Positions 16,279 through 23,760 of a DNA stretch of 64,000 bases are shown here, piece after piece (the first letter of the stretch is position 1; each line of letters starts with the position of its first letter). A model generated the notes under the pieces. The model saw nothing but the letters and a program-made list of their open reading frames with translations, did no database searches and was not told the origin of the DNA. The position numbers and the translations under genes were made by a program. Source of the stretch: DASQFQ01 sp963811595 (GTDB lineage Bacteria; Actinomycetota; Thermoleophilia; Solirubrobacterales; Solirubrobacteraceae); NCBI GenBank assembly GCA_963811595.1, contig CAWERW010000001.1, positions 100,735-164,734 on the forward strand. Direction: 5' to 3'.

Positions 16279-17786
16279 TCGGGCGGGCGGTTCTCGCGAC
16301 CGCCGCGCTGCTCCTGACGGCCGCGCCCGCCCACGCCGCCTCGAACCTCGAGGTCGGCATGGAGGACGAGCGGCTGCTGCTCTCCGAGCCCGTGCACGCC
16401 GAGACCGCGATCGCCGGGATGGCGGCGGCGGGCGTCGACGTGGTGCGCATCCACGCGCGCTGGATCGAGGTCTCGCCGGGGCGCGACGCGCGGCGGCGCC
16501 CGCGCGGCTTCGACCTCGCCGACCACCGCTCGCCGCGCTACGACTGGCAGACGCTCGACCGCGCGGTCGACCTCACGCGGGCCGCCGGGATGCGCGTGAT
16601 GCTGAGCGTGACCGGGCCCGGGCCGCTGTGGACCTCGCTCGCCCCGGCGCGCGGCAACCCCCGCTACAAGCCGTCGCCGCGGCTGTTCGCCCAGTTCGCG
16701 CGCGCGGTCGCGACGCGCTACCGCGACCGGGTCGACCGCTACCTGATCTGGAACGAGCCGAACGTCGCGGGCTGGCTCGAGCCGCAGCAGACGTGCGTGG
16801 CGCGGCGCGTCTGCTTCCCGGCCTCGCCGCACATCTACCGCGGACTCGTGCGCGCGGCGCGACCGGCGATCGAGCGCGCCGATCCGGGCGCGCAGGTCCT
16901 GCTCGGAGAGCTCGCACCGCGCGGGCACCGGGCGATCTCGACGCGCTCGCCCGTGTCCCCGCTCCCGTTCCTGCGCGAGCTGGCGTGCGTCGACCGGCGC
17001 TACAAGCGGATGCGGCGCGGGCAGTGCCGCGGCTTCCGGCCTGCGCGGGCCGACGCGTTCGGCTACCACCCGCACGGGGTCGAGTTCGGGCCCGAGGACC
17101 CGAATCCCGACCGCGACCAGGCGCAGATCGGCGACCTCCCGCGGCTGTTCTCGGTCCTCGACCGGCTCACGCGGATGGGCCGCATCGGGGCGCCGCGCGG
17201 CCGCTTCGACGTCTACCTGACCGAGTTCGGCTACCAGACGTCGCCCCCCGACCACGACGTCGGGATCTCGCTCTCGCGCCACGCCCGCTACCTCCAGCAG
17301 GCGGCGTACCTGGCGTGGCGGCTGCCGCGGGTCCGCAACATCACGCAGTACCAGTGGCGCGACGAGCCGGTCATCGCCCGCGGCCGCGGCGTCAAGGCGT
17401 ACTCGGGCTGGCAGGCGGGGCTGCGCTACGTCAACGACCGCCCGAAGCCGGCGATGCAGGCGTTCACGGAGCCGTTCGTGGTCGACCTCGGGCCGCGCGG
17501 CCGGGTGGCGCGCTTCTGGGGCCAGATCCGGCCGGGGACCGGCGTGCGCACGGTGACCGTGCTGCGGCTCCGCCCGGGGCAGAACGTGTTCCGCCGCGTC
17601 GCGTCGGTGCGCACCGACGCGCGCGGCTACTGGACCCGCCGCCTGCCCATCCAGCGGCGCGCGAAGTACCGCTTCTCGTGGGAGGAGGCCGGCGCCACCG
17701 CGGGCGCGTCGCCGACACGCCGGCTGTCGGGCGTCGTCGACCTCGCCACCGACCCCGCGCGCCGCTGGCACGCGTCGCGGCCGTGA
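16275..17786 (+). CDS. Secreted glycosidase-like protein B
   Basis: A 503-residue exported protein. It has a signal peptide (MIGRAVLATAALLLTAAPAHA), a TIM-barrel-like region with YLIWNEPNVAGWL (putative acid/base Glu near 165) and VYLTEFGYQTSPP (putative nucleophile near 317), and a C-terminal beta sandwich of about 120 residues. The arrangement fits clan GH-A (GH5/GH39-like) glycosidases, but the substrate is unknown. The barrel contains a Cys-rich insertion near residues 175-185. The start overlaps the stop of the paralogue upstream, and its own stop overlaps the GTG of the methyltransferase, so all three are one transcript. Confidence 0.8.
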   Translation: MIGRAVLATAALLLTAAPAHAASNLEVGMEDERLLLSEPVHAETAIAGMAAAGVDVVRIHARWIEVSPGRDARRRPRGFDLADHRSPRYDWQTLDRAVDLTRAAGMRVMLSVTGPGPLWTSLAPARGNPRYKPSPRLFAQFARAVATRYRDRVDRYLIWNEPNVAGWLEPQQTCVARRVCFPASPHIYRGLVRAARPAIERADPGAQVLLGELAPRGHRAISTRSPVSPLPFLRELACVDRRYKRMRRGQCRGFRPARADAFGYHPHGVEFGPEDPNPDRDQAQIGDLPRLFSVLDRLTRMGRIGAPRGRFDVYLTEFGYQTSPPDHDVGISLSRHARYLQQAAYLAWRLPRVRNITQYQWRDEPVIARGRGVKAYSGWQAGLRYVNDRPKPAMQAFTEPFVVDLGPRGRVARFWGQIRPGTGVRTVTVLRLRPGQNVFRRVASVRTDARGYWTRRLPIQRRAKYRFSWEEAGATAGASPTRRLSGVVDLATDPARRWHASRP

Positions 17787-18529
17787 GCGACGAGTTCCGC
17801 GACTTCTACACCGAGGGCTACTCGCTCTCCGATCGCGACGAGGCCGAGCAGATGGGCCGCTGGCGCGCGCTCGGCGCGCGCTCGAAGGCCGACCACGCGG
17901 TCGTCCTGTGTGCGCGCGCCGGGCTGCGCCCGCAGACGCTCGTGGAGATCGGCTGCGGCGACGGCGCGCTGCTGGCCGAGCTCGGGGAGCGCGGGCTCGC
18001 GCCGGTGCTCGACGGCTTCGAGCTCTCGCCGCCCGCGGCCGAGCTCGCGCGGGAGCGCGCGATCCCGGGCGCGCGGCGGATCGAGGCGTTCGACGGCGCC
18101 GACGTGCCGGCCGAGGACGGCGCGTATGACCTCGCGGTGCTCTCGCACGTGCTCGAGCACGTCCCCGAGCCGATGTCGCTGCTGCGCGAGGCCGCGCGGG
18201 TGGCGCCGGCGGTGCTCGTCGAGGTGCCGCTCGAGGACAACCGCTCGGCCCGGCGCGAGGAGAAGCGCGCGGAGGCCGCGCGCATCGGGCACGTCCAGTT
18301 CTTCGACCGCGCGGCGGTGCACGCGCTCATCCGCGTGGCGGGGCTGCGGGTGGCCGCCGAGCTCTCCGACCCCCTCCCCTACGCCCACCACGCGTTCTTC
18401 GCCGGGACGCGCGGGGAGCGGGCGCGCGCGGCGCTCAAGAGCGGCGTGCGCCGGGCGGTGTGGCGCGCGGCGCCCAAGCTGGCGGAACGGTTCTTCACCG
18501 TGCACTATGCGTGCCTGGCATGTCGGTGA
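17783..18529 (+). CDS. Class I SAM-dependent methyltransferase
   Basis: A 248-residue cytosolic methyltransferase. Motif I (LVEIGCGDGALLAELGERG, near residue 54) binds S-adenosylmethionine. The following FELSPPAAELA, YDLAVLSHVLEHVPEP and VLVEVPLEDN segments are the usual motifs II-IV of methyltransferase-11/23 proteins. The acceptor is unknown; the operon context with secreted glycosidases suggests a glycan or lipid intermediate (inference). GTG 17783 overlaps the glycosidase stop. Confidence 0.87.
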   Translation: MSDEFRDFYTEGYSLSDRDEAEQMGRWRALGARSKADHAVVLCARAGLRPQTLVEIGCGDGALLAELGERGLAPVLDGFELSPPAAELARERAIPGARRIEAFDGADVPAEDGAYDLAVLSHVLEHVPEPMSLLREAARVAPAVLVEVPLEDNRSARREEKRAEAARIGHVQFFDRAAVHALIRVAGLRVAAELSDPLPYAHHAFFAGTRGERARAALKSGVRRAVWRAAPKLAERFFTVHYACLACR

Positions 18530-19161
18530 CCGTCCGCGAGCTCGGCCCCGGAGAGACCGCCCTCGCGGCGCGCACGCTGCTGCAGCTGCGCCCGGGCCTC
18601 GGGAGCCCCGAGGCGCTCGCCCGGCACGTCGACGAGCGCCTGCGGGCCGGGGGCTACCGGCTGATCGGCGCGTTCGAGGAGGGCGCCGAGGAGGCGACCG
18701 CCGTCGCAGGCTTCCGCGTCAACGAATTCCTCGCGTGGGGCCGCCACCTCTACGTCGACGACCTCGTCACCGCCGAGTCGAGCCGCGGCCGTGGCCTCGC
18801 CGACCGCCTGTTCGCGTGGCTGGAGGACGAGGCGCAGCGCAGCGGCTGCACCCAGTTCCACCTCGACTCAGGCGTCGGCGAGGACCGTCAGGACGCGCAT
18901 CGGTTCTACTTCCGGCACGGGCTGCGGATCGGCGCGTACCACTTCCAGCGCGAGCTAGCGCGGAAACGGCACGGCCGCCGAGGGCGGCCGACGGCATCCG
19001 CTCTAGGCCGGGACCGGCACCGGCTCGCCGGGACGACGCCGGCCTCCGAGCGCGGCTTGCCCGGCACGAGCAGCGCCGCGACCGCGCCGACCGCCAGCAC
19101 CACCGCGCCGACCCACAGCGCCGGGGCGAGGCCGTCGACGAACGCCTGGCCCGACTCGTAG
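18520..19161 (+). CDS. GNAT-family N-acetyltransferase (3' end probably frameshifted)
   Basis: The first about 146 residues form a complete GNAT domain: LGPGETALAARTLLQLRPGLG, the strand LYVDDLVTAESSRGRGLADRLFAWLEDEA with the acetyl-CoA loop, then HLDSGVGEDRQDAHRFYFRHGLRI. The open frame then continues about 65 residues through low-complexity sequence antisense to the MFS gene. A TAG at 18956-18958 in another frame, placed just before a bidirectional hairpin, is the likely true stop; adding GC in the CGCG run near 18951 brings it into frame. The ATG overlaps the methyltransferase end by 10 bp. Confidence 0.75.
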   Translation: MSVTVRELGPGETALAARTLLQLRPGLGSPEALARHVDERLRAGGYRLIGAFEEGAEEATAVAGFRVNEFLAWGRHLYVDDLVTAESSRGRGLADRLFAWLEDEAQRSGCTQFHLDSGVGEDRQDAHRFYFRHGLRIGAYHFQRELARKRHGRRGRPTASALGRDRHRLAGTTPASERGLPGTSSAATAPTASTTAPTHSAGARPSTNAWPDS

Positions 19162-20408
19162 CCGCCGGTCGCGCTGAACACCGCCGCCAGGACCGCGACG
19201 CCGAGGACGCCGCCGAGCTCGCGGATCGCGTTGTTCGCGCCCGACGCCTGGCCGGCCTCCTGCGGCTTGACGGCGCCGAGGATCGCGTTGGCGACCGGCG
19301 AGAAGACCAGCGCCATGCCGGTGCCGCCGAGCACGAAGGCCGGGACGAGGGCGCTGTAGGCGACATCGGTCTCGGTGACCAGCGCGAGCCACGCGATCGC
19401 GATCGCCTGGAACGCGAGCCCCGCCGCCATCAGCGGCCGCGAGCCGATGCGGTCCGACAGCGCGCCCGCGATCGGGGCGACGATCATCGGCATGCCGGTC
19501 CACGGCAGCGTGCGCAGCCCGGCCTCGAGCGGGCCGTAGCCCCAGACGGTCTGGAAGAACTGGGCGAGCAGGAAGATCGAGCCGAAGATCCCGAACGACA
19601 TCGCCAGCGACACGACGGAGGTGGCGCTGAAGGCGCGCGAGCGGAAGAAGCGCAGCGGCAGCATCGGCGCCGGGCTGCGGGCCTCCCAGAGACCGAACGC
19701 GACGAGCAGCGCCGCGCCCGCGAGGTAGGAGCCGACGACCGTCGCGCTCCCCCACCCGAGCGAGTTGCCCTCGACCGTGGCGTAGACGATGCCGAGCAGG
19801 CCGGCGGTGGCGAGGCCGACGCCCGGCAGGTCGAGGCGTCCGGCGGGGCCATGGCTCTCGGCGAGCCCGCGGCGCGCCAGCGGCAGCAGGGCGAGGCCGA
19901 CGGGGACGTTGACCCAGAAGATCCACTGCCACGAGATGCTCTCGATGATCGCGCCGCCCACGAGCGGGCCGCTCGCGACGGCGAGGCCGCCGATGCCCGA
20001 CCAGATGCCGAGCGCCAGCCCGCGCTTCTCAGCCGCGAACGCCTCGCTCAGCAGCGTCAGCGTCAGGGGGGCGACGATCGCGCCGCCGAGGCCCTGGATC
20101 GCCCGTGCGGCGATCAGCGCGTCGGTCGAGGGCGCCAGTGCCGCGGCCGCCGACGCGGCCGTGAAGATCCCGATCCCGACGAGGAACATCCGCCGCCGCC
20201 CGAAGCGATCGCCCAGCGCCGCCCCGGTCAACAGGAAGACCGCGAACGCGAGCGTGTAGGCGTTGACCGTCCACTCCAGGTCCTCGAGCGAGGCGCCGAG
20301 ATCGGCGCGGATGCTCGGGAGGGCCGTCGTCACGACGAGGTTGTCGAGCGTGACCATGAAGATGGCGACCGAGGCGATCGCGAGGGTGATGAGACTGCGT
20401 CGTGGCAT
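18906..20408 (-). CDS. MFS multidrug exporter, DHA2 (EmrB/QacA) type
   Basis: A 14-helix major facilitator drug:proton antiporter. Diagnostic motifs are LDNLVVTTALPSI in helix 1, GDRFGRRRMF between helices 2 and 3, and the GPLVGGAIIESISWQWIFWVNVPVG segment of helices 5-6. The literal frame ends at 18906, but the last about 33 residues are Arg/Pro-rich and run through the hairpin into the GNAT gene. Adding one C near 19026 gives a natural end ...EPVPVPA with TAG at 19003 (468 residues), which I prefer. A perfect inverted repeat lies just upstream; no TetR-type gene is adjacent. Confidence 0.88.
   Translation of the reverse strand: MPRRSLITLAIASVAIFMVTLDNLVVTTALPSIRADLGASLEDLEWTVNAYTLAFAVFLLTGAALGDRFGRRRMFLVGIGIFTAASAAAALAPSTDALIAARAIQGLGGAIVAPLTLTLLSEAFAAEKRGLALGIWSGIGGLAVASGPLVGGAIIESISWQWIFWVNVPVGLALLPLARRGLAESHGPAGRLDLPGVGLATAGLLGIVYATVEGNSLGWGSATVVGSYLAGAALLVAFGLWEARSPAPMLPLRFFRSRAFSATSVVSLAMSFGIFGSIFLLAQFFQTVWGYGPLEAGLRTLPWTGMPMIVAPIAGALSDRIGSRPLMAAGLAFQAIAIAWLALVTETDVAYSALVPAFVLGGTGMALVFSPVANAILGAVKPQEAGQASGANNAIRELGGVLGVAVLAAVFSATGGYESGQAFVDGLAPALWVGAVVLAVGAVAALLVPGKPRSEAGVVPASRCRSRPRADAVGRPRRPCRFRASSRWKWYAPIRSPCRK
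18972..18990. terminator. Hairpin terminator between convergent GNAT and MFS genes
   Basis: A perfect 8-bp stem, CGGCCGCC / GGCGGCCG, with a 3-nt GAG loop. It lies between the likely true ends of the two convergent genes (18958 and 19003) and could act in both directions. There is no T tract. Confidence 0.5.
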
Positions 20409-20418
20409 CAGGGCTCCA

Positions 20419-20469
20419 GGTTGTGAGTGACCACTAACTTAGGTGGTATGTAAGCAGTCACTCACAACC
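20419..20469. promoter_or_regulatory. Perfect 13-bp inverted repeat upstream of the MFS exporter
   Basis: GGTTGTGAGTGAC (20419-20431) is repeated exactly in inverted orientation (20457-20469) with a 25-nt AT-richer spacer. It occupies nearly the whole gap between the exporter start and the GNAT gene end, where the promoter must be. A regulator operator pair, TetR-like in style, is the likeliest meaning. As RNA it could also form a stem that ends the upstream ispG-GNAT transcript. Confidence 0.6.
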
Positions 20470-20482
20470 GGGTCAAGTACGG

Positions 20483-21085
20483 CTAGCCCCCGGGTCGCGC
20501 CAGCATCCCCCAGCTCGGCGGCGCGCCCGGCATGACGCGGGCCTGCTCGGTCACGGTGAAGCCGAAGCGCTCGTACCACGCCACGTTGCGCTCGGAGTCC
20601 GTGTCGAGGTGCACCGGCACGCCGTCCGCCGCCGCCCGCCGGAGGCCGTGCTCGACGAGCGCCGCGCCCAGGCCCTGCCCCCACAGCGCCGGGTCGCTGC
20701 CGAGCAGGGAGAGGAACCAGTGCGGCTCGGCCGGATGCAACGCGTCGAGCGCCGGCGGCGCCCGCACCAGGCGCGGCACCGCCCGCGGGTGCAGCAACGC
20801 CGCAGCGCCCCATGCCGGGAACATCCGCGCCATCCGCCGCCACGGCACCGGGTGGGCGCCAGGAGCCAGCCAGATCGCCACGGCGCCGAGCCGGCCGTCG
20901 ACCCGCACCGCCTCGACGCACCCGGCATCCAGGGCATCCCTCGCCTCCGCCCGGAAGATCAGCGCCCGCTCCCTCCCCCGCCCCGGCCCGAGCAGGAAGC
21001 TCATCAGCGGCTGATCCGTGAACGCTCGGGCGAGCACCGCCGAGGCGGCGCCGAGCTCCTCGCGGGCGACCCGCGAGACCTCCAC
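20483..21085 (-). CDS. GNAT-family N-acetyltransferase
   Basis: A 200-residue acetyltransferase. The N-terminal strand and helix (LGAASAVLARAFTDQPLMSFLLG) and the acetyl-CoA binding block WFLSLLGSDPALWGQGLGAALVEHGLRRA (near residue 124) are followed by VPVHLDTDSERNVAWYERFGFTV, the usual end of the fold. This is the plan of the acetyltransferases often annotated as puromycin-N-acetyltransferase-like; the substrate is unknown. The GTG at 21085 lies one base from the ispG stop, so it is probably cotranscribed with ispG. Confidence 0.85.
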   Translation of the reverse strand: MEVSRVAREELGAASAVLARAFTDQPLMSFLLGPGRGRERALIFRAEARDALDAGCVEAVRVDGRLGAVAIWLAPGAHPVPWRRMARMFPAWGAAALLHPRAVPRLVRAPPALDALHPAEPHWFLSLLGSDPALWGQGLGAALVEHGLRRAAADGVPVHLDTDSERNVAWYERFGFTVTEQARVMPGAPPSWGMLARPGG

Positions 21086-21086
21086 G

Positions 21087-22355
21087 CTAGGCGCGGGTGA
21101 AGCGGCGGCCCGTCGTCGGCGAGTCCGACTCGTCGAGGCGCTGGAGCAGCGCCTCTTCCATCGCGTCGTCGTCGGCGCGCTGCTTCTCGGCCTCGAGCTT
21201 CGCGAGGCGCTCGGGCGTCAGCTCGCCGGCGTTCTCCTCCTCGATCCGCTGCAGCCACTCGGCGCCCGCGGCCTGGGCCTCTGCGTCGACCTCGATCTTC
21301 TTGGTCGTCGTGTACTTGTCGATCTCCTTGAACAGCTCGTCGACGAGCTGGTCCTGCGGCACCTTCTTCAAGGCCTTGCCGCGCGAGAAGATCAGGCCCT
21401 CGTTCTTGGCGCCCGTGATGCCGAAGTCGGCGTGCGACGCCTCGCCGATCCCGTTGACCGCGCAGCCGAGCACGGCCACCTCGACCGGGTCGGCGTACGC
21501 CTCGAGGCGGCGCTCGATGTCGGCCACCACCGTGTCCATGTCGAACTGCAGGCGGCCGCAGGTCGGGCAGGCGATCAGCACCGGGCCGCGCTCGCGCAGC
21601 TTCAGCGCCTTCAGGATCTCCCAGGCGACCTTGACCTCCTCCTCGGCGTGGAAGGTCGAGAGCGAGATGCGGATCGTGTCGCCGATCCCGTCGGCCAGCA
21701 GCGTGCCCAGGCCGACCGCGGACTTCAGCGAGCCCGACCACTTCGTCCCCGCCTCGGTGATGCCGAGGTGCAGCGGGTACGGGATGCGCTCGCTCAGCAG
21801 CCGGTTGGCGGCGATCGTGTTCGGCACGTTGGTCGACTTGATCGAGACCTTGAAGTCGGTGAAGTCGAGCCGCTCCATCAGCGCCACGAACTCCGTGCCG
21901 GCGCTCACGAGCGCCTCGACCGGGTTCTCGCGCTCGAGCGCGTGCAGGTGCTTCGGCAGCGAGCCGGAGTTGACCCCGATCCGCATCGGCGTGCCGGCGG
22001 CGCGCGCCCGGTCGGCGACCTCGGCGACCTTGTCGGGCCCGCCGATGTTGCCGGGGTTGAGGCGGATGCAATGCGCGCCGGCGTCGATCGCCTTCAGCGC
22101 CAGCGTGTGGTTGAAGTGGATGTCGGCGATGATCGGGATCGGGGAGTCGACCACGATCGTCTTCAGCGCCTCGATGTCCTTGTCGCGCGGCACGGCGACG
22201 CGCACGATGTCCGCGCCCGCCTCGGCGACCTTGTGGATCTGGTCCATCGTCGCGGTGAGGTTCGCCGTCTCCGTCTTCGTCATCGTCTGGACGACGACCG
22301 GGGCGCCCCCGCCGATCTGAACCCCGCCCACGTTGACGTGTCGCTGGGAAGCCAT
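21087..22355 (-). CDS. ispG: 4-hydroxy-3-methylbut-2-enyl diphosphate synthase (IspG)
   Basis: A 422-residue iron-sulfur enzyme that makes HMBPP from MEcPP in the MEP isoprenoid pathway. It shows the N-terminal TIM barrel (VNVGGVQIGGGAPVVVQTMTKTET, then IIADIHFNH and RLNPGNIG) and the [4Fe-4S] Cys residues in CPTCGR and LGCAVNGIGE. The C-terminal tail of about 70 residues after the cluster domain is Glu/Lys-rich and longer than usual. TAGACT lies 10 nt before the ATG, with GGGAGG between. dxr of the same pathway is 6 kb upstream on the same strand, separated by unrelated genes. Confidence 0.96.
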   Translation of the reverse strand: MASQRHVNVGGVQIGGGAPVVVQTMTKTETANLTATMDQIHKVAEAGADIVRVAVPRDKDIEALKTIVVDSPIPIIADIHFNHTLALKAIDAGAHCIRLNPGNIGGPDKVAEVADRARAAGTPMRIGVNSGSLPKHLHALERENPVEALVSAGTEFVALMERLDFTDFKVSIKSTNVPNTIAANRLLSERIPYPLHLGITEAGTKWSGSLKSAVGLGTLLADGIGDTIRISLSTFHAEEEVKVAWEILKALKLRERGPVLIACPTCGRLQFDMDTVVADIERRLEAYADPVEVAVLGCAVNGIGEASHADFGITGAKNEGLIFSRGKALKKVPQDQLVDELFKEIDKYTTTKKIEVDAEAQAAGAEWLQRIEEENAGELTPERLAKLEAEKQRADDDAMEEALLQRLDESDSPTTGRRFTRA

Positions 22356-22368
22356 GCGGCCTCCCAGT

Positions 22369-23760
22369 CTAGAAGCGGCGGACCGTGAACCTCGCCTTGG
22401 CGGCGAGCTTCCCGTCCGCGTAGAGGCGCAGGCGATAGCGCCCAGGCGCCAGGCGCCCGATCGCCATCCGCGCCGCGCCGGCCCGCACGCGGCGCGCCTT
22501 GAGGCGCCGGAGGCCCACGCGCCGCCCGTTCCGCCGCCGCTCGAGCCGCCCCGACAGCCTCACCGGCGCGTTCACGCGCAGCTGCACGCGGTAGCGCCCG
22601 CGCCGCCGCACGACGCGCACGCGCGAGAGCCGCACGGCCTGCTTGACGACCGGCGGCGGAGCGCCCTTGGGCGGCCCCCCGGTCACCCGCACCGTCGCGG
22701 GCGAGGAGGTCAGGCCGCGCGCGTCGGTCGCGGTGTAGGTGAAGGAGTCCTCGCCCGTGAAGCCCGCGGCCGGCGTGTAGGTCGCCGCCGCGTGCAGGCC
22801 GTCCGCGCCCGGCGCGAGCGCCACGGCCCCGTGCGCCGGCTCGCGCACGACGCGGAACGTCAGCGGCCCCGCCGCCGACGCCCAGACGTAGCACGACTTG
22901 GAGTTGCGCCCCGGCACGCAGTCGCCGCTGCGGCGCGCGGGCACGCCCGGCGCCACGACCGTGCCCGACAGCGTCAGCACGCCGGGCGCGCCCGTCACGG
23001 CGGCGGCGCGCACGCCCGGGATCTCGCGCGCCGCGCTCGTCGTGTTGTTCGACTCGTCGGTCTCGAGCACGCAGTGCAGCGGGTTCGCCTGCCCGCGCAC
23101 CGTCGCGGGCCCCGGCTCGAGCCCGGAGATGTCGACCCACTGCATCTCGCGCTGGGCGCTGTAGCGATCGGCGCCGCCCGGCGACAGGCCCATGCGCACG
23201 GTCGCCTGGTCCGGGTCATTGAACGCACACCACGTCTCGTTTCCCGGCCCCTGCACCTCGTAGCGGAAGTAGGCGTCCGGAGCCGGCGAGTCGGAGTCGA
23301 ACATGCAGAACCCGACCTTGTCGGAGACCCGCGCCGCCCCGCCGGCCGGCTGCAGCTCGTAGCGCGCGGCCGAGGAGATGTGGAAGTGCTCGTGGGTCTT
23401 CTCGTAGGCGTACTCGAACCCGACGCCGAACCCCGACCGGTCGCGCACGTCCCCCGTCGGGTTCACGTGCGGCATCGGCGCCACGGCCGGCCGCCCGGTG
23501 TCGTACACCGCCTGCATCACCTTGCCGTCCGCTCCCCGGAACAGGTCGAGCGTCCCGCCCTGGTTCGCGATCACCGCGTCGAAGCGGTACAGCAGCTTCC
23601 CCGGCTCCTCGAACGCGTCGACGAACACGGGCGCCACGAGCGCGCTCGTGGGCTCGCCGGGCAGCTCGATCACGAGATCGGGCTCACCGGCCGCGCGGGC
23701 GGGTCCCGCGCTCGCGGCCAGCGCCGCGAGCGCGAGGAGAATGCCCGCCCCCCGTTTCAC
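22369..23760 (-). CDS. Secreted lysyl-oxidase-like protein with Ig-type domain
   Basis: A 463-residue exported protein. After a signal peptide (residues 1-23), residues 24-245 follow the lysyl oxidase plan: EKTHEHFHISSAARYEL with a putative copper-binding His pattern, KVGFCMFDSD, a WCAFNDPDQ segment and a closing VDISGLEPGPATVRGQANP. A bacterial Ig/cadherin-like domain follows (about 295-360, ATYTPAAGFTGEDSFTYTATD). The C-terminal Arg-rich beta domain (about 370-463) resembles the ends of other secreted proteins here. Whether the quinone cofactor forms is unknown. The GTG start shares a base with the stop of the beta-helix gene. Confidence 0.7.
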   Translation of the reverse strand: MKRGAGILLALAALAASAGPARAAGEPDLVIELPGEPTSALVAPVFVDAFEEPGKLLYRFDAVIANQGGTLDLFRGADGKVMQAVYDTGRPAVAPMPHVNPTGDVRDRSGFGVGFEYAYEKTHEHFHISSAARYELQPAGGAARVSDKVGFCMFDSDSPAPDAYFRYEVQGPGNETWCAFNDPDQATVRMGLSPGGADRYSAQREMQWVDISGLEPGPATVRGQANPLHCVLETDESNNTTSAAREIPGVRAAAVTGAPGVLTLSGTVVAPGVPARRSGDCVPGRNSKSCYVWASAAGPLTFRVVREPAHGAVALAPGADGLHAAATYTPAAGFTGEDSFTYTATDARGLTSSPATVRVTGGPPKGAPPPVVKQAVRLSRVRVVRRRGRYRVQLRVNAPVRLSGRLERRRNGRRVGLRRLKARRVRAGAARMAIGRLAPGRYRLRLYADGKLAAKARFTVRRF

